The notes beneath the pieces were generated by a model. The model was not told the DNA's origin, searched no databases, and was given only the letters and a program-made list of their open reading frames with translations. From Phyllobacterium sp. OV277 (GTDB taxonomy: Bacteria > Pseudomonadota > Alphaproteobacteria > Rhizobiales > Rhizobiaceae): a stretch of DNA of 64,000 nucleotides. Shown here piece after piece: positions 37,107 through 50,370 of the stretch (positions are counted from its first letter, which is position 1; each line of letters starts with the position of its first letter). The stretch lies in assembly GCF_900104355.1 (NCBI RefSeq), contig NZ_FNIY01000001.1, positions 682,001 to 746,000 on the forward strand, written 5' to 3'. The position numbers and the translations under genes are program-made.

Positions 37107-37167
37107 ACACAATTCTGATACAACCAACCACACAAACACCACCCCAAGTCCGAAAGTACACGACCTG

Positions 37168-38049
37168 ATGACCCAGACCCGCCTGTTCCTCACCGCTGGC
37201 AAGATTGAAGCCGACCGGGTGTTTGATCTGTTGCAGCTTGCCTTTGAAGAGGACGGCCTGCCGATCTCCACATTCGAGGTGGATGAGGATGCGGAAATCT
37301 TCGATGTCTCGGTCTATACGTTCGAGCCTGATGAGATCGAGCCGCGCATCCGCGATATTCTCAGCGCCAATGCCTTTGATCTTGAGGTCAGACGTGAACA
37401 GGTGCCCGACATTGACTGGGTGGCCCATTCGCTGGAAGGGCTTTCCCCCGTGCGTGCTGGCCGCTTTTTCGTGCATGGCTCGCATGATCGCGACAAGCGC
37501 CGCGTCAATGATCTGGGTATCGAAATCGATGCGGGGCTTGCTTTCGGTACCGGTCATCACGGCACCACCTCCGGCTGCCTCGACATGATCGGCGAAGTGA
37601 TCCGCCGCGAGCATCCGCGCAATGCGCTGGATCTGGGCACAGGCAGCGCGGTGCTGGCCATCGGCATTGCCAAACTTGCGCCCATTCCGGTTCTGGCAAC
37701 CGATATCGATCCGGTTGCCGTGGCGGTGGCGCAGGATAATGTGGTGAAGAACGGTGTTGCAGCGCGCGTGCAGACCGAAACAGCAACAGGTTTTCATCAC
37801 CCTGCCCTGCGCTTTGCCGCGCCATTCGATCTGATCGTTGCCAATATTCTGGCGCGCCCGCTGATGCAGCTGGCACCTGAGATGCGCAAGCATCTGGCCT
37901 GGGGTGGATCGCTCATTCTGTCGGGAATTCTGGAAACCCAGCGCGACAAGGTACTGGCGGCCTATCGCGTGCAGGGCCTTTTTCATCAGAAAACCCTGCG
38001 GCGCGAAGGCTGGGTCACTCTGCACCTCAAGGCAAAATCCACCTATTGA
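37168..38049 (+). CDS. prmA: Ribosomal protein L11 methyltransferase
   Basis: 293 residues from ATG 37168. An N-terminal L11-recognition domain ([21 protein letters not shown]) and a C-terminal SAM-dependent methyltransferase ([13 protein letters not shown] near residue 155, then [16 protein letters not shown], then NPPF-like [10 protein letters not shown]). The frame is open upstream to 37081, but those codons come from the family A repeat, so they are not part of the protein. Followed by a UUCG-loop terminator. Confidence 0.95.
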   Translation: MTQTRLFLTAGKIEADRVFDLLQLAFEEDGLPISTFEVDEDAEIFDVSVYTFEPDEIEPRIRDILSANAFDLEVRREQVPDIDWVAHSLEGLSPVRAGRFFVHGSHDRDKRRVNDLGIEIDAGLAFGTGHHGTTSGCLDMIGEVIRREHPRNALDLGTGSAVLAIGIAKLAPIPVLATDIDPVAVAVAQDNVVKNGVAARVQTETATGFHHPALRFAAPFDLIVANILARPLMQLAPEMRKHLAWGGSLILSGILETQRDKVLAAYRVQGLFHQKTLRREGWVTLHLKAKSTY

Positions 38050-38069
38050 TGCCAATTACACTTGCAGCA

Positions 38070-38104
38070 AATAAAAAGGGCAGCTTCGGGCTGCCCTTTA
38101 TTTA
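38070..38104. terminator. Bidirectional terminator after prmA
   Basis: AAAGGGCAGC-TTCGG-GCTGCCCTTT stem-loop with A-run before and T-run after, between convergent prmA and the small gene at 38102. Confidence 0.92.
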
Positions 38105-38242
38105 TACGAAGTAGACAATGTGCTTGGTTCTTTCGCGCTTGCCGTCAACAGTGCGGACAACATACCGCTCAATCTGCGACGTGCGGTAAGCGATCAGATT
38201 TTCGAGCGCTGTCTTGAAAAACCCGCGGACCTTCTGTGCCAT
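38102..38242 (-). CDS. Small basic protein of unknown function (46 residues)
   Basis: ATG 38242 to TAA 38102 encodes 46 residues, Arg/Lys-rich, beginning MAQKVRGFFKTALENLIAYR and ending KHIVYFV. Codon use looks coding, it ends on a terminator, and it has the size of small rhizobial proteins that are often missed. No domain recognised. Stop and terminator overlap. Confidence 0.65.
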   Translation of the reverse strand: MAQKVRGFFKTALENLIAYRTSQIERYVVRTVDGKRERTKHIVYFV

Positions 38243-38470
38243 CTTGAATCTCCATGATTGGCAGTCGATCCTCCCGTTGCACTGCTATAGCTGACTCTCC
38301 CCTGTTCCAGCCATCCGCGTTGCTGCATGACAGCCATGCTTTTGTGCATGTGCGAAGTCATAATTGTGCAATGCACACATGAATCACCTCTGTAAAAGTG
38401 GCGTTCTCCATTGCCTCGGAGATGGTGGAAAGATAGGTTCCATCACCCACCAACAGAGGTTTGCATCACT

Positions 38471-40303
38471 ATGTTCCAGTCGTTTGAGGTCGTCAGCAAT
38501 CCGGCCACCGGCGCTCCGCGCGTCGCCAAGCTGCGCGCCGAACTCGAAACCCTTGGCCTTGACGGTTTTCTCGTTCCCCGCGCCGATGAGCATCAGGGAG
38601 AATATGTTCCGCCGCGCGCGCAACGTCTGGCCTGGCTGACCGGCTTTACCGGCTCCGCGGGTGTTGTCCTCGTTCTGAAGAGCAAGGCGCATCTGTTTGT
38701 CGATGGCCGCTACACGCTGCAGGCCGCCGAGCAGACCGATCCTGCCGTCTTTACCGTGGAAAGCCTTGTCGAAACTCCGCCACCAGTCTGGCTGCGCAAC
38801 AGCGGCCGCAAGCTCACCATCGGCTTTGATCCATGGCTGCACACCATTGCCGAGACCAAAGCACTGCGCGAAGCGCTTGAGGCCAATGGCGGCACACTCG
38901 TTGCCGTGAAGGACAATCTGGTTGATCTCATCTGGGAGGATCAACCCGCGCCGCCGCTGGAAGCAGTCTCGATCCAGCCGGAAAAATATGCGGGGAAACT
39001 CGCCAGCGACAAGCTGAAGGAACTGGCCGAAGCGGTGGAAAAAGCCAAAGCCGATGCAACCGTGCTGACCGACCCTTCATCCATCGCATGGGCCTTCAAT
39101 ATTCGTGGCAATGACGTCAGCAATACGCCGTTGCCGCTCGCCTTTGCCATTATTCCCGTCTCAGGCGAGCCGCTGCTCTTCATCGACAAGCGCAAATTGC
39201 CGATCGAGACAGAAGCCTATCTCACCCAGCTCGCAACACTGCGCCCGCCATCAGCTCTTGAAGGTGATGTGGCATCCATCGGCGTACAGGGGAAAACGCT
39301 GATGCTTGATCCGGCATTGGCAGCCGAAAAGCTACGGCTGGTGGTCGAACATGCCGGTGGCAAGATTGTCGAAGGAACCGATCCGGCCCGCCTGCCCCGC
39401 GCCCTGAAAAATCCCGTGGAGCTTGAAGGCGCCCGCAAATCGCATGAACGCGACGGCGTTGCCATGGTGTCTTTCCTCTCATGGATCGATGCGCAGGCTC
39501 CCGGCACGATCGATGAGATCGACGCCGCCAAGAAGCTTGAGGAAACCCGCCGCACTGTGGCCGAAGGTTTCCAGATGCCGCTGGAAAACCTCTCCTTTGA
39601 CAGCATCTCCGGTGCAGGTCCCAATGGTGCTTTCGCCCATTACCGCGTCAACACCCAGTCCAACCGCAAGCTGCAGGAGGGCGAACTTTATCTGATCGAC
39701 AGCGGCGGCCAATATCGTGACGGCACCACGGATATAACCCGTACCCTGCCCGTCGGCAAGCCGACAGAGGATATGAAGCGCAAATTCACATTGGTGCTGA
39801 AAGGCGTGATCGCCATCACCACGGCGCGTTTCCCCAAGGGCACGCGCGGCATGGACATTGATGTGCTTGCCCGCATTGCATTGTGGAAACAGGGTTACGA
39901 CTATGGCCACGGCACCGGCCACGGTGTCGGGTCATTTCTGTCTGTTCATGAAGGTCCACAGAGCATTTCCAAGCGCGGTGTGCATGAACTGCTGCCGGGC
40001 ATGATCCTGTCCAACGAACCGGGTTACTACAAGCCCGGCGGCTATGGCATCCGCACGGAAAACCTGCTCATCGTCACGGAGCTGGAAGTGCCCGAGGGCG
40101 GCGACCTGCCGATGATGGGTTTTGAGACGATCACGCTCTGCCCCATCGACAAGCGTCTGATCGACACAAGCCTGCTGATCCGGGAAGAGCTTGTCTGGCT
40201 CGATGCCTACCATGCGCAGGTGCGCGAAGCATTGCTGCCGCATACCAGCGCTGGCGACAAGGATTGGCTGATCAAGGCAACCGAGGCGTTCGGACAGCAG
40301 TAA
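38471..40303 (+). CDS. Xaa-Pro aminopeptidase (M24B, long form)
   Basis: 610 residues, the long three-domain form with two creatinase-like N-terminal domains (about 10-300) and a C-terminal pita-bread M24 domain. Metal ligands are seen in LIDSGGQYRDGTTDITRT (two Asp), GTGHGVGSFLSVHEGP (His) and SNEPGYYKPGGYGIRTENL (Glu). Removes an N-terminal residue before proline. The start at 38471 avoids an unlikely upstream extension (MPRRWW) and is consistent with family N-termini. Confidence 0.92.
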   Translation: MFQSFEVVSNPATGAPRVAKLRAELETLGLDGFLVPRADEHQGEYVPPRAQRLAWLTGFTGSAGVVLVLKSKAHLFVDGRYTLQAAEQTDPAVFTVESLVETPPPVWLRNSGRKLTIGFDPWLHTIAETKALREALEANGGTLVAVKDNLVDLIWEDQPAPPLEAVSIQPEKYAGKLASDKLKELAEAVEKAKADATVLTDPSSIAWAFNIRGNDVSNTPLPLAFAIIPVSGEPLLFIDKRKLPIETEAYLTQLATLRPPSALEGDVASIGVQGKTLMLDPALAAEKLRLVVEHAGGKIVEGTDPARLPRALKNPVELEGARKSHERDGVAMVSFLSWIDAQAPGTIDEIDAAKKLEETRRTVAEGFQMPLENLSFDSISGAGPNGAFAHYRVNTQSNRKLQEGELYLIDSGGQYRDGTTDITRTLPVGKPTEDMKRKFTLVLKGVIAITTARFPKGTRGMDIDVLARIALWKQGYDYGHGTGHGVGSFLSVHEGPQSISKRGVHELLPGMILSNEPGYYKPGGYGIRTENLLIVTELEVPEGGDLPMMGFETITLCPIDKRLIDTSLLIREELVWLDAYHAQVREALLPHTSAGDKDWLIKATEAFGQQ

Positions 40304-40307
40304 ACAA

Positions 40308-40604
40308 TCAGATCGGAAGCTGGCGCAGCAGGATAATCATCGCTGCGCCGGCGAGAAACATTGTCAGTGCGTTGAAACGCAGGGACACCAGCCCGGCAAA
40401 AACCAGCGCGACAATGCCGCGCCAATCCGCCGTTGCGATAGCGGGCGCCACCAGCGTTGTCAAAACCGCTGCGGGAACGGCATTGAGCGCCACTTCCACC
40501 CGCGGATGCACATGGTCAAAGCGCGACAACACCAGATGACCGCCGATACGGGTAAGGAACGTCAGCACGGCACCGGCGAGGATAATCCAGAATATCGTCG
40601 ACAT
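40308..40604 (-). CDS. azlD: Branched-chain amino-acid exporter small subunit AzlD
   Basis: 98 residues, three membrane helices, typical AzlD (MSTIFWIILAGAVLTFLTRI; ALNAVPAAVLTTLVAPAI). Pairs with AzlC as an efflux system in the family. One base separates its start from the azlC stop, so the genes are translationally linked. Confidence 0.9.
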   Translation of the reverse strand: MSTIFWIILAGAVLTFLTRIGGHLVLSRFDHVHPRVEVALNAVPAAVLTTLVAPAIATADWRGIVALVFAGLVSLRFNALTMFLAGAAMIILLRQLPI

Positions 40605-40605
40605 C

Positions 40606-41352
40606 TCAATTCTCCCCTTCGGTTTTACCGGGCTTAGCGAAGATCACGGCGGTCAGGATACCGGCGAGCGCGCCGATGCTGACATGCCAGGGCGAACCGA
40701 TGGTCTTGGCCGCAACAATCGACGCGATACCGCTGGCAATCACGATAGGCGCCCAGTTGGAGCGCTTGCGGAAACCCATGACCAGTCCAAGGAAATAGAT
40801 CGGCAGCAGCATATCGATGCCGAGCGCATGCGGATCCTTGATCAGATTGCCGAAAAGTCCGCCAATCCAGGCTTCAACCACCCACATCACATAGATCGGG
40901 GTGGCAACACCGAGATACCATGCAAAGGTGACACGAACACCTGATTCCGCCCGCTTTTCCGTCTCGGCATATTGCGGATCGGTAAGCAGGAAGTAACTCA
41001 GAAAGCTTTGAACAATGGTGAAATGGCCGATGCGGCGACCCACGGCTGCCGAATAAAGCACATGGCGGAAATTGACCGCAAAAATGGAAAAGACGATCAG
41101 CCACGCCGGAATATTGTGGCCGAAAAGTTCGATGCCAACCATCTGGCTTGCACCGCCAAAAATCGCCGCGCTCATCAGCACCGCTTCAAACACGGTAAAA
41201 CCATTGTCGATGGCAAGGGCACCAAACAACAGGCCAAAGGGTGCCGAAGCAATCATCACAGGAATGCCGCGCCGAAAACCTTGCCAGAATTCCAGGCCAA
41301 AGCCTGATTGCCGCGCAGTGGCGGTGTCATCTTGATATATTTGTTCGCTCAT
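40606..41352 (-). CDS. azlC: Branched-chain amino-acid exporter large subunit AzlC
   Basis: 248 residues with about seven to eight membrane helices and the AzlC family core (GFRRGIPVMIASAPFGLLFG; FGGASQMVGIELFGH). With AzlD it forms an export pair for leucine, valine or related compounds. Precedes azlD on the minus strand. Confidence 0.92.
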   Translation of the reverse strand: MSEQIYQDDTATARQSGFGLEFWQGFRRGIPVMIASAPFGLLFGALAIDNGFTVFEAVLMSAAIFGGASQMVGIELFGHNIPAWLIVFSIFAVNFRHVLYSAAVGRRIGHFTIVQSFLSYFLLTDPQYAETEKRAESGVRVTFAWYLGVATPIYVMWVVEAWIGGLFGNLIKDPHALGIDMLLPIYFLGLVMGFRKRSNWAPIVIASGIASIVAAKTIGSPWHVSIGALAGILTAVIFAKPGKTEGEN

Positions 41353-41494
41353 GCGGGTGGTCTACGGCAGGTTTGGCAGCCTGTCACGTGAGAATTCTTG
41401 ATCGCTATCATCAATGTTGCTGCAATGTCAGGTGCTTGTCAGGAGCACAGTGCCAAGCGTAGGTTCCCTTCAAGGTCGTACCGGGAGGAGACGC

Positions 41495-41839
41495 ATGGCA
41501 CATATTATCAACCGCGAAGACTGGGCTGAACACCCTGAATTGTGGAAGGGCGAATTTACAGGAAAACCCTATGGCACCAATGTTTCGGTGATTTTCTACA
41601 GCACACACAAGATCGGCAGTGGACCCAACCTGCATACCCACCCCTATGCGGAAACTTTCATCATCCGCAGCGGCAATGCCCGCTTCACCGTGGGCGATCA
41701 GGTGATCGATGCCCATGCAGGACAGGTCGTCATCGCCCCGGCAAACACGCCGCACAAGTTCAAAAATCTCGGTCCCGATCTGCTGGAGACCATCGATATC
41801 CACGCCAATGAGGTGTTCATCACCCAATGGCTTGAATAG
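41495..41839 (+). CDS. Small cupin-domain protein
   Basis: 114 residues with one double-stranded beta-helix; metal-site pattern LHTHPYAETFIIRSG and a second box HAGQVVIAPANTPHKF (His). Function unknown. ATG 41495 has GGAGGAG upstream; the open frame to 41414 overlaps the azlC start and is rejected. Confidence 0.85.
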   Translation: MAHIINREDWAEHPELWKGEFTGKPYGTNVSVIFYSTHKIGSGPNLHTHPYAETFIIRSGNARFTVGDQVIDAHAGQVVIAPANTPHKFKNLGPDLLETIDIHANEVFITQWLE

Positions 41840-41845
41840 ACGACA

Positions 41846-41881
41846 AGAAAAAGCCACCGGGCGAGGTCGGCACCCGGTGGC
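41846..41881 (-). terminator. Terminator of the TonB receptor gene
   Basis: Stem GCCACCGGG/CCCGGTGGC with T-run on the minus strand; a terminator for the receptor that may also stop the convergent cupin gene. Confidence 0.88.
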
Positions 41882-41902
41882 AGTAGACCAGCAGAAATTC
41901 GG

Positions 41903-44167
41903 CTAAAATTTCTGGGTCAGGGAAACGCGGAAACTGCGACCAACTTCGGAATAACGATCGCTGGTGGCGAGGTTGATGCTGTTAGGAACATCAGTGGCAT
42001 TCCAGTATTTCTTGTCGAACACATTGAAGACACCGGCCTGAATCTTCATGCCCTTGGCAAATTTCGGTTCCCAATAGGCTGTCGTGTCGACGATGCCGTA
42101 GCCCGGAGCAACGAAACCACCCGTACTAACCTTGTCGCGGGCAGCGGCCATGGTCAGGGAGACGTCGGCACCCCAGCTATCGGCATTATAGCCAAGGCCG
42201 ACAATCGCGCGAATTGGCGGGATCGAGTTCAGATACTGGTCCGTTTCCGTGTTCTTGCCCTGCGAAAAGGCAACGGATGCCCAAGTGACCCAATGATCGG
42301 CAAAGTTGATGCGACCGTTGAGTTCGGCACCGTAAATATGAACACGGCTGAGGTTGGCATAACCGGTAATGCCACCAACGGGGTAGTCACCGCCCGGAGG
42401 CGCAATTGTTATCGTGTCGATGAAGTTGCGATAGTAATTATTGAAGACACTGGCCGACAGCGCATATTTATCGCTCTCATATTTGGTGCCAATCTCGAAA
42501 CCATTGCTGGTTTCGGACTTCAGGTCTGCGTTGCCGACGCGGGCATAAGAACCGGGCGCACCATAATTCTGAAACAATTCAAGAGCCGATGGTGCACGGA
42601 AGCCCTGCGCCCATTGCGCATAGAAATCCAGATCATTCGTCGCGTGATATGTTGCCCGCAACTTCGGCGTGAAACGTGATTCACTGCTGGAACCCGGCAA
42701 AGTGCCATTGAAATTTGGTCCATTCGCGTAGGCTGCGGTTGATTGCGGACTATGCTCGTACCAATCGAAACGGCCCCCGGGTGTCAAGGTCAGACGTCCG
42801 TTGAAAAGCTCAATATCGTCTTCCGCATAGATACCAACTCCTGTTGATTGAACGTCGGGCATATCCGAACTGTTGGCATGCAGCATCCGGCACGTCTGCG
42901 GCCCCATCGGTTGGCGTATCTTGGTCCAATCAACATTCGGGCAGTTATCAACGCCAGCCGCATACTGGTGCCAATCCTGCCGATAGATTTCACCGCCGAT
43001 ACGGAACTTGTGTTTGATATCGCCGATCTCGGCTTCCTTGATCAGATAGCCGGTAAAACCGTAAGCATCGAGGTTCAGCTCGTTGTCGCGTTTGTAGACA
43101 CCTGATGGAAAGCCATAACGGAACGGATCACCGGGGATGGCCGCCGCACGGGGATCGCGCAAGCGGACAGCATCAGTCGTCGTATTGAGGGTCTGCTGGG
43201 TCCAATAAACAGTGGCATGCGCCTCATCAAGCCAGCCACCCTTTTCGGGGGCGATATAATCGTAACTGCCGGAAATACGCTTGCGATCATAATTCTCGCC
43301 AGATTTAAAACTGTCCCGCACATAGGACGATGACGTGCCAATCAGATTGTCAAAGTCGGAATCACGTTTGAAAATTTCACCGGTCAGACCGAAGCGGTGC
43401 CCGCCTTCGACGTTCTGGTAGAGCTTTACGAGCACATTGCCCTGATCATAGTCGAGCGGATTCTGTTCTGTTCGCCCTGCGCCATAACCACCGATGTCGC
43501 CGGGAATATCCTTCTCATGCCCCTGACGATAGCCACCCTGAACGAGAAACTCCGTATTGCCAGCACGTGCGGCAACCGTAGCGTTCGTGCGCCAGCTCTT
43601 GTCACTGGAGTCATAGGCGCCCTTGGTCACGGCACCCCAATTGCGGCCTTCCTCGATCACATCCGATGGATCAAGCGTTCGCAATTGAATAACACCGCCC
43701 AGCGCACCAGAACCGTAACGGCTTGAATCGGCACCCTTGGTGATGTCGATCTTCGCAAAGCTGTCGAAGTCAAAACCATCAAGCCCGCCCTGCATATCAC
43801 GCGGATCGGCCAGCCATGGCACACGAATACCATCAATGACAGTCAGGACACGATCCTGATCCAAACCGCGCAGGTTGATGCTTTTCGAGGCGGAGTTGAA
43901 ATTCACGCCCGCATCGACGCGGCGGCCCAGATCCTGGAAATTATCGACCATGCGTTTCTGGATCGTTTCCCGATCCGTGGTCGTCGTCAGCGGCGTTGCT
44001 TCTGTACCACTCTGATTTCTTTTCAGAACAATCGGCGCAAGCTCGATCGCCTCGCCCGTTTGCGGCACAGTTTGCGCGAGTGCTGCGCCCGTACCTATCC
44101 CCACAATCAACAAAGTACCGGCGCTACCGCACATCAGGCGCGCAAGCAGATTCCGTGTCATAGCCAT
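41903..44167 (-). CDS. TonB-dependent heme/hemoglobin receptor
   Basis: 754 residues. Signal peptide (about 1-32, ending ALAQ), plug domain (ETIQKRMVDNFQDLGRRVDAG onward) and a C-terminal 22-strand barrel ending FRVSLTQKF. The heme-receptor FRAP box is present (QGFRAPSALELFQNYG); the usual NPNL box appears as NADLKSETS. Similar to the hemoglobin receptor family that includes BhuA and HmuR. Start ATG 44167. An iron-box-like motif lies upstream. No hmuSTUV genes are next to it. Confidence 0.9.
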   Translation of the reverse strand: MAMTRNLLARLMCGSAGTLLIVGIGTGAALAQTVPQTGEAIELAPIVLKRNQSGTEATPLTTTTDRETIQKRMVDNFQDLGRRVDAGVNFNSASKSINLRGLDQDRVLTVIDGIRVPWLADPRDMQGGLDGFDFDSFAKIDITKGADSSRYGSGALGGVIQLRTLDPSDVIEEGRNWGAVTKGAYDSSDKSWRTNATVAARAGNTEFLVQGGYRQGHEKDIPGDIGGYGAGRTEQNPLDYDQGNVLVKLYQNVEGGHRFGLTGEIFKRDSDFDNLIGTSSSYVRDSFKSGENYDRKRISGSYDYIAPEKGGWLDEAHATVYWTQQTLNTTTDAVRLRDPRAAAIPGDPFRYGFPSGVYKRDNELNLDAYGFTGYLIKEAEIGDIKHKFRIGGEIYRQDWHQYAAGVDNCPNVDWTKIRQPMGPQTCRMLHANSSDMPDVQSTGVGIYAEDDIELFNGRLTLTPGGRFDWYEHSPQSTAAYANGPNFNGTLPGSSSESRFTPKLRATYHATNDLDFYAQWAQGFRAPSALELFQNYGAPGSYARVGNADLKSETSNGFEIGTKYESDKYALSASVFNNYYRNFIDTITIAPPGGDYPVGGITGYANLSRVHIYGAELNGRINFADHWVTWASVAFSQGKNTETDQYLNSIPPIRAIVGLGYNADSWGADVSLTMAAARDKVSTGGFVAPGYGIVDTTAYWEPKFAKGMKIQAGVFNVFDKKYWNATDVPNSINLATSDRYSEVGRSFRVSLTQKF

Positions 44168-44274
44168 ATCCAACAAATCCCCGAGAGAGAGTGCTTGGCT
44201 GGCTTAACGTTGAGCGCAATAACCGCGCCGTGTTTATGGCTTGCTGAGCTGAATTTATCTGCGTGTATTCACGC

Positions 44275-44314
44275 TGTACATTTGTTCAGTACAAAAACAT
44301 GACCATAAAAGTCA
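44275..44314 (-). promoter_or_regulatory. Candidate iron-responsive region of the heme receptor
   Basis: TGA-N9-TCA at 44300-44314 matches the reported form of the RirA iron-responsive operator, and TGTAC-N9-GTACA at 44275-44293 is a second inverted repeat. Both lie 110-150 bases upstream of the receptor start. Short motifs can occur by chance, so this is only suggestive. Confidence 0.4.
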
Positions 44315-44451
44315 ACATTAATAAGCTGAATAATCCGCCGATAATTTATTGCCTGAACGGGTGTTGCCACGACAACACAATTTCGCCTTATTCACCCAAG
44401 TCCTTGGTGTTTTGGATCAAACCGGGATCTGTTACCCCTTTATAAAAATCA

Positions 44452-47603
<3,152 letters not shown>

Positions 47604-47605
47604 CT

Positions 47606-47742
47606 GGTGGTTCGTGGTTCGACAAGCTCACCATGAGGGAGATGGGTGGATGCAACGCTAATCGCAAAGAGTGCAGAATGAAGCTCCCCTCATCCTGAGC
47701 CTGTCAAAGGGCCTCATGGTGAGCTTGTCGAACCACGAACCA
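47606..47742. repeat. Family A inverted repeat, copy 4
   Basis: Left arm about 47606-47640 and right arm about 47712-47742. Between them a diverged third arm (CTCATCCTGAGCCTGTC, near 47688) is visible. Confidence 0.9.
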
Positions 47743-47757
47743 CAACCCACACACAAC

Positions 47758-49431
47758 TCAAGCAGCGCTGTTTTCCCGCAGCAAACGCACGGCGGCAGCG
47801 CGCGCTTCATCCGTCACGCTGGCACCGGCCAGCATCCGGGCGATTTCTTCCTGACGATCACCGGTTTCCATCGCATGGATCGATGTTGCCACCCGGTCAT
47901 TGCCCGCGGCGGATTTGGCGATGAGAAAATGTGTCTGGGCGCGCGCGGCAACCTGCGGCGCATGGGTGACGGAAAGCACCTGCACCCGGTCGGACAGACG
48001 GCGCAGGCGCTGGCCGATGGCATCGGCCACCGCGCCGCCAACGCCCGTATCGATTTCATCAAAGACCAGTGTCGGCGCGGAACCACGGTCGGCCAATGCC
48101 ACTTTCAGCGCCAGCAGAAAGCGCGAGAGTTCGCCGCCTGAGGCAACCTTCATCATGGGTCCGGCACGGGTGCCGGGATTGGTGCGCACCCAATATTCAA
48201 CCGTATCAATGCCCTCGGGCAGGCGGTTCTCGGGATTAGCGGACATTTCAACAATGAATTCCGCCCGCTCCAGCTTCAAAGCGGGCAGTTCCGCCATCAC
48301 AGCAACCTTGAGGTGGTCGGCAGTTTCGTGCCTTTCCCCGGACAGGCTCAAAGCGGCTTCATCATAGGCAAGACGCGCGGCGACAGCCTCTTTTTCGAGT
48401 GCGGCAAGCCGTTCGGCGCCCGCATCAATATCGGCGAGATCCGCATCCATCTTGTCACGCAGGCTGGCGAGATCATCGACCGGAACCGAATATTTACGCG
48501 CCGCACCACGCAGGGCAAACAGCCGCTCTTCCGTTTGTTCCAGAATACGCGGATCGAAATCAATGGCGCGAATGGCCTGTTCGATCCCGTTCTGCGCTTC
48601 TGCCAGAGCGTTGAGTGCTTCATCGATTGCCTTGACCACCGGTTCCAGCAATTGCGGCGCTTCAGGCACCTTGCGCTCAAGTCGCCGCACAAGGCTGGCC
48701 AGCGATGGCACCGGAGAACCGGAGCCAGACAGCACTTCATTGGCGTCGTTTACATCACCGGCGATCTTTTCAGACCGCATCATCTCGGTGCGTCTGGTTG
48801 CCAGCGCCTCTTCTTCCAGCGGTTCCGGATCAAGCTTGGACAATTCATCGACCGAAGCGCGCAGATAATCCGCCTCGCGCGTTGCCGCTTCCACCTTGGC
48901 GCGATGCCGGACCAGTGTGTTTTCGGCATCACGCCACGTCTTGTGCAGGGCGCGCACTGTCGATGCCTTGGTTTCCAGCGCGCCAAAGGCATCAAGCAAG
49001 GTGCGGTGAATATCAATATCGATCAGCGCACGATCATCATGCTGGCCATGAATTTCCACCAGCCGACGACCGAGTTCCCGCAGCAGCGTGACGCTCGCGG
49101 CCTGATCATTGATGAAAACCCGGCTGCGTCCATCCGATGTCTGCACCCGGCGCAGAATAATGTCGCCATCATCGCTGATATCATTGTCGCGCAGAAGCGC
49201 CCGCGCGGGATGAGCGCCTGCCACGTCGAACACGGCAGTCACCTGCCCCTGCTCTGCGCCATGACGCACAAGCGAGGCATCGCCGCGTGCCCCAAGGGCA
49301 AGCGACAAGGCATCAAGCAGAATGGATTTACCGGCGCCGGTCTCACCCGTGAGTACCGACAAGCCATCGCGAAACTCAATGTCGAGCCGTTCAATCAGAA
49401 CAATATCGCGGATCGACAGGTGCGAAAGCAT
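47758..49431 (-). CDS. recN: DNA repair protein RecN
   Basis: 557 residues, SMC-like. N-terminal Walker A LTGETGAGKSILLDAL (residues 28-43), long coiled-coil arms, and a C-terminal ABC head with MKVASGGELSRFLLALKVAL signature and LVFDEIDTGVGG Walker B. Acts in double-strand-break repair. Stop at 47758 is next to the repeat cluster. Confidence 0.96.
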   Translation of the reverse strand: MLSHLSIRDIVLIERLDIEFRDGLSVLTGETGAGKSILLDALSLALGARGDASLVRHGAEQGQVTAVFDVAGAHPARALLRDNDISDDGDIILRRVQTSDGRSRVFINDQAASVTLLRELGRRLVEIHGQHDDRALIDIDIHRTLLDAFGALETKASTVRALHKTWRDAENTLVRHRAKVEAATREADYLRASVDELSKLDPEPLEEEALATRRTEMMRSEKIAGDVNDANEVLSGSGSPVPSLASLVRRLERKVPEAPQLLEPVVKAIDEALNALAEAQNGIEQAIRAIDFDPRILEQTEERLFALRGAARKYSVPVDDLASLRDKMDADLADIDAGAERLAALEKEAVAARLAYDEAALSLSGERHETADHLKVAVMAELPALKLERAEFIVEMSANPENRLPEGIDTVEYWVRTNPGTRAGPMMKVASGGELSRFLLALKVALADRGSAPTLVFDEIDTGVGGAVADAIGQRLRRLSDRVQVLSVTHAPQVAARAQTHFLIAKSAAGNDRVATSIHAMETGDRQEEIARMLAGASVTDEARAAAVRLLRENSAA

Positions 49432-49453
49432 GAGTAGCTCAGGTTAAAGTCTG

Positions 49454-50344
49454 TTATGCGCCATCTTTTTTGCCGCCAACAATCGATTGGGCAGCCTGTG
49501 ACAACCATGAACCGGCATTCTGGCGAGGCTCCAGACCACCTGATTGCAGCAGCTTGTAGCTGTCCTTGTACCACTGGCTATCAGGATAATTCTGTCCAAG
49601 CACCGCAGCGGCTGTCTGGGCTTCACTGGTCAGACCAAGCGCATAATAGGCTTCTGTCAGACGTGCCAGCGCTTCTTCGATGTGGCGGGTATTGGAATAT
49701 TGTTCAACAACGCCGCGGAAGCGCTTGATTGAAGCAAGATAGTCCTTGCGCTCCAGATAGTAACGCCCGACCTGCATTTCCTTACCGGCGAGCTGGTCGC
49801 GGCCAAAGCGCATCTTTTCCCTGGAGTCATCAATATATTCCGACTGCGGGAAGCGTTCGATGACTTCATTGAATGCAGCGATGGAGCGGCGTGTCATGCT
49901 CTGTTCGCGCGTCACATCGGGGATCTGCCGGTAGTAGCAAAGGCCGGTGATGTAATAGGCGTAGGCAGCTTCCGGCTGCGTCGGATAAAGCGCGATGTAA
50001 CGCTTCGTCATGGCAAGCGCATCATCATATTTGCCGGAGCGATAATTCGCAAAAGCGCCCATCACGAGCGCCTTGCGGGCAAATTCAGAATAGGGGTGCT
50101 GGCGGTCAACCGCATCGAACTTCTTGGCGGCCTCGTCAAGACGGCCTGCGTTTAGATTGGCAAGGGCCTGATTGTAAAGCACATCGGCGGGCTCGATTGT
50201 GTCGACATAAGCAGACAGATCGAGGTCATCATCTTTCGAAGCACAACCTGAAATAGCGGTAATACCAGCAACGGACGCCAGAAGAAGGGCCAAACGGGCC
50301 TTGCTGCCAAACCCTGCACTCATCGACATTCTGCAACTCGCCAT
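49454..50344 (-). CDS. bamD: Outer-membrane assembly lipoprotein BamD
   Basis: About 290 residues. Signal peptide with lipobox ([13 protein letters not shown]), then five TPR-like repeats ([57 protein letters not shown] and others). Part of the Bam complex with BamA. Alternative starts at 50329 and 50323 would give a more compact signal peptide and cannot be separated by eye. 22 bases upstream of recN on the same strand. Confidence 0.95.
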   Translation of the reverse strand: MASCRMSMSAGFGSKARLALLLASVAGITAISGCASKDDDLDLSAYVDTIEPADVLYNQALANLNAGRLDEAAKKFDAVDRQHPYSEFARKALVMGAFANYRSGKYDDALAMTKRYIALYPTQPEAAYAYYITGLCYYRQIPDVTREQSMTRRSIAAFNEVIERFPQSEYIDDSREKMRFGRDQLAGKEMQVGRYYLERKDYLASIKRFRGVVEQYSNTRHIEEALARLTEAYYALGLTSEAQTAAAVLGQNYPDSQWYKDSYKLLQSGGLEPRQNAGSWLSQAAQSIVGGKKDGA

Positions 50345-50370
50345 TCTGTCTTAGGCCCCATTCAAGAAAT

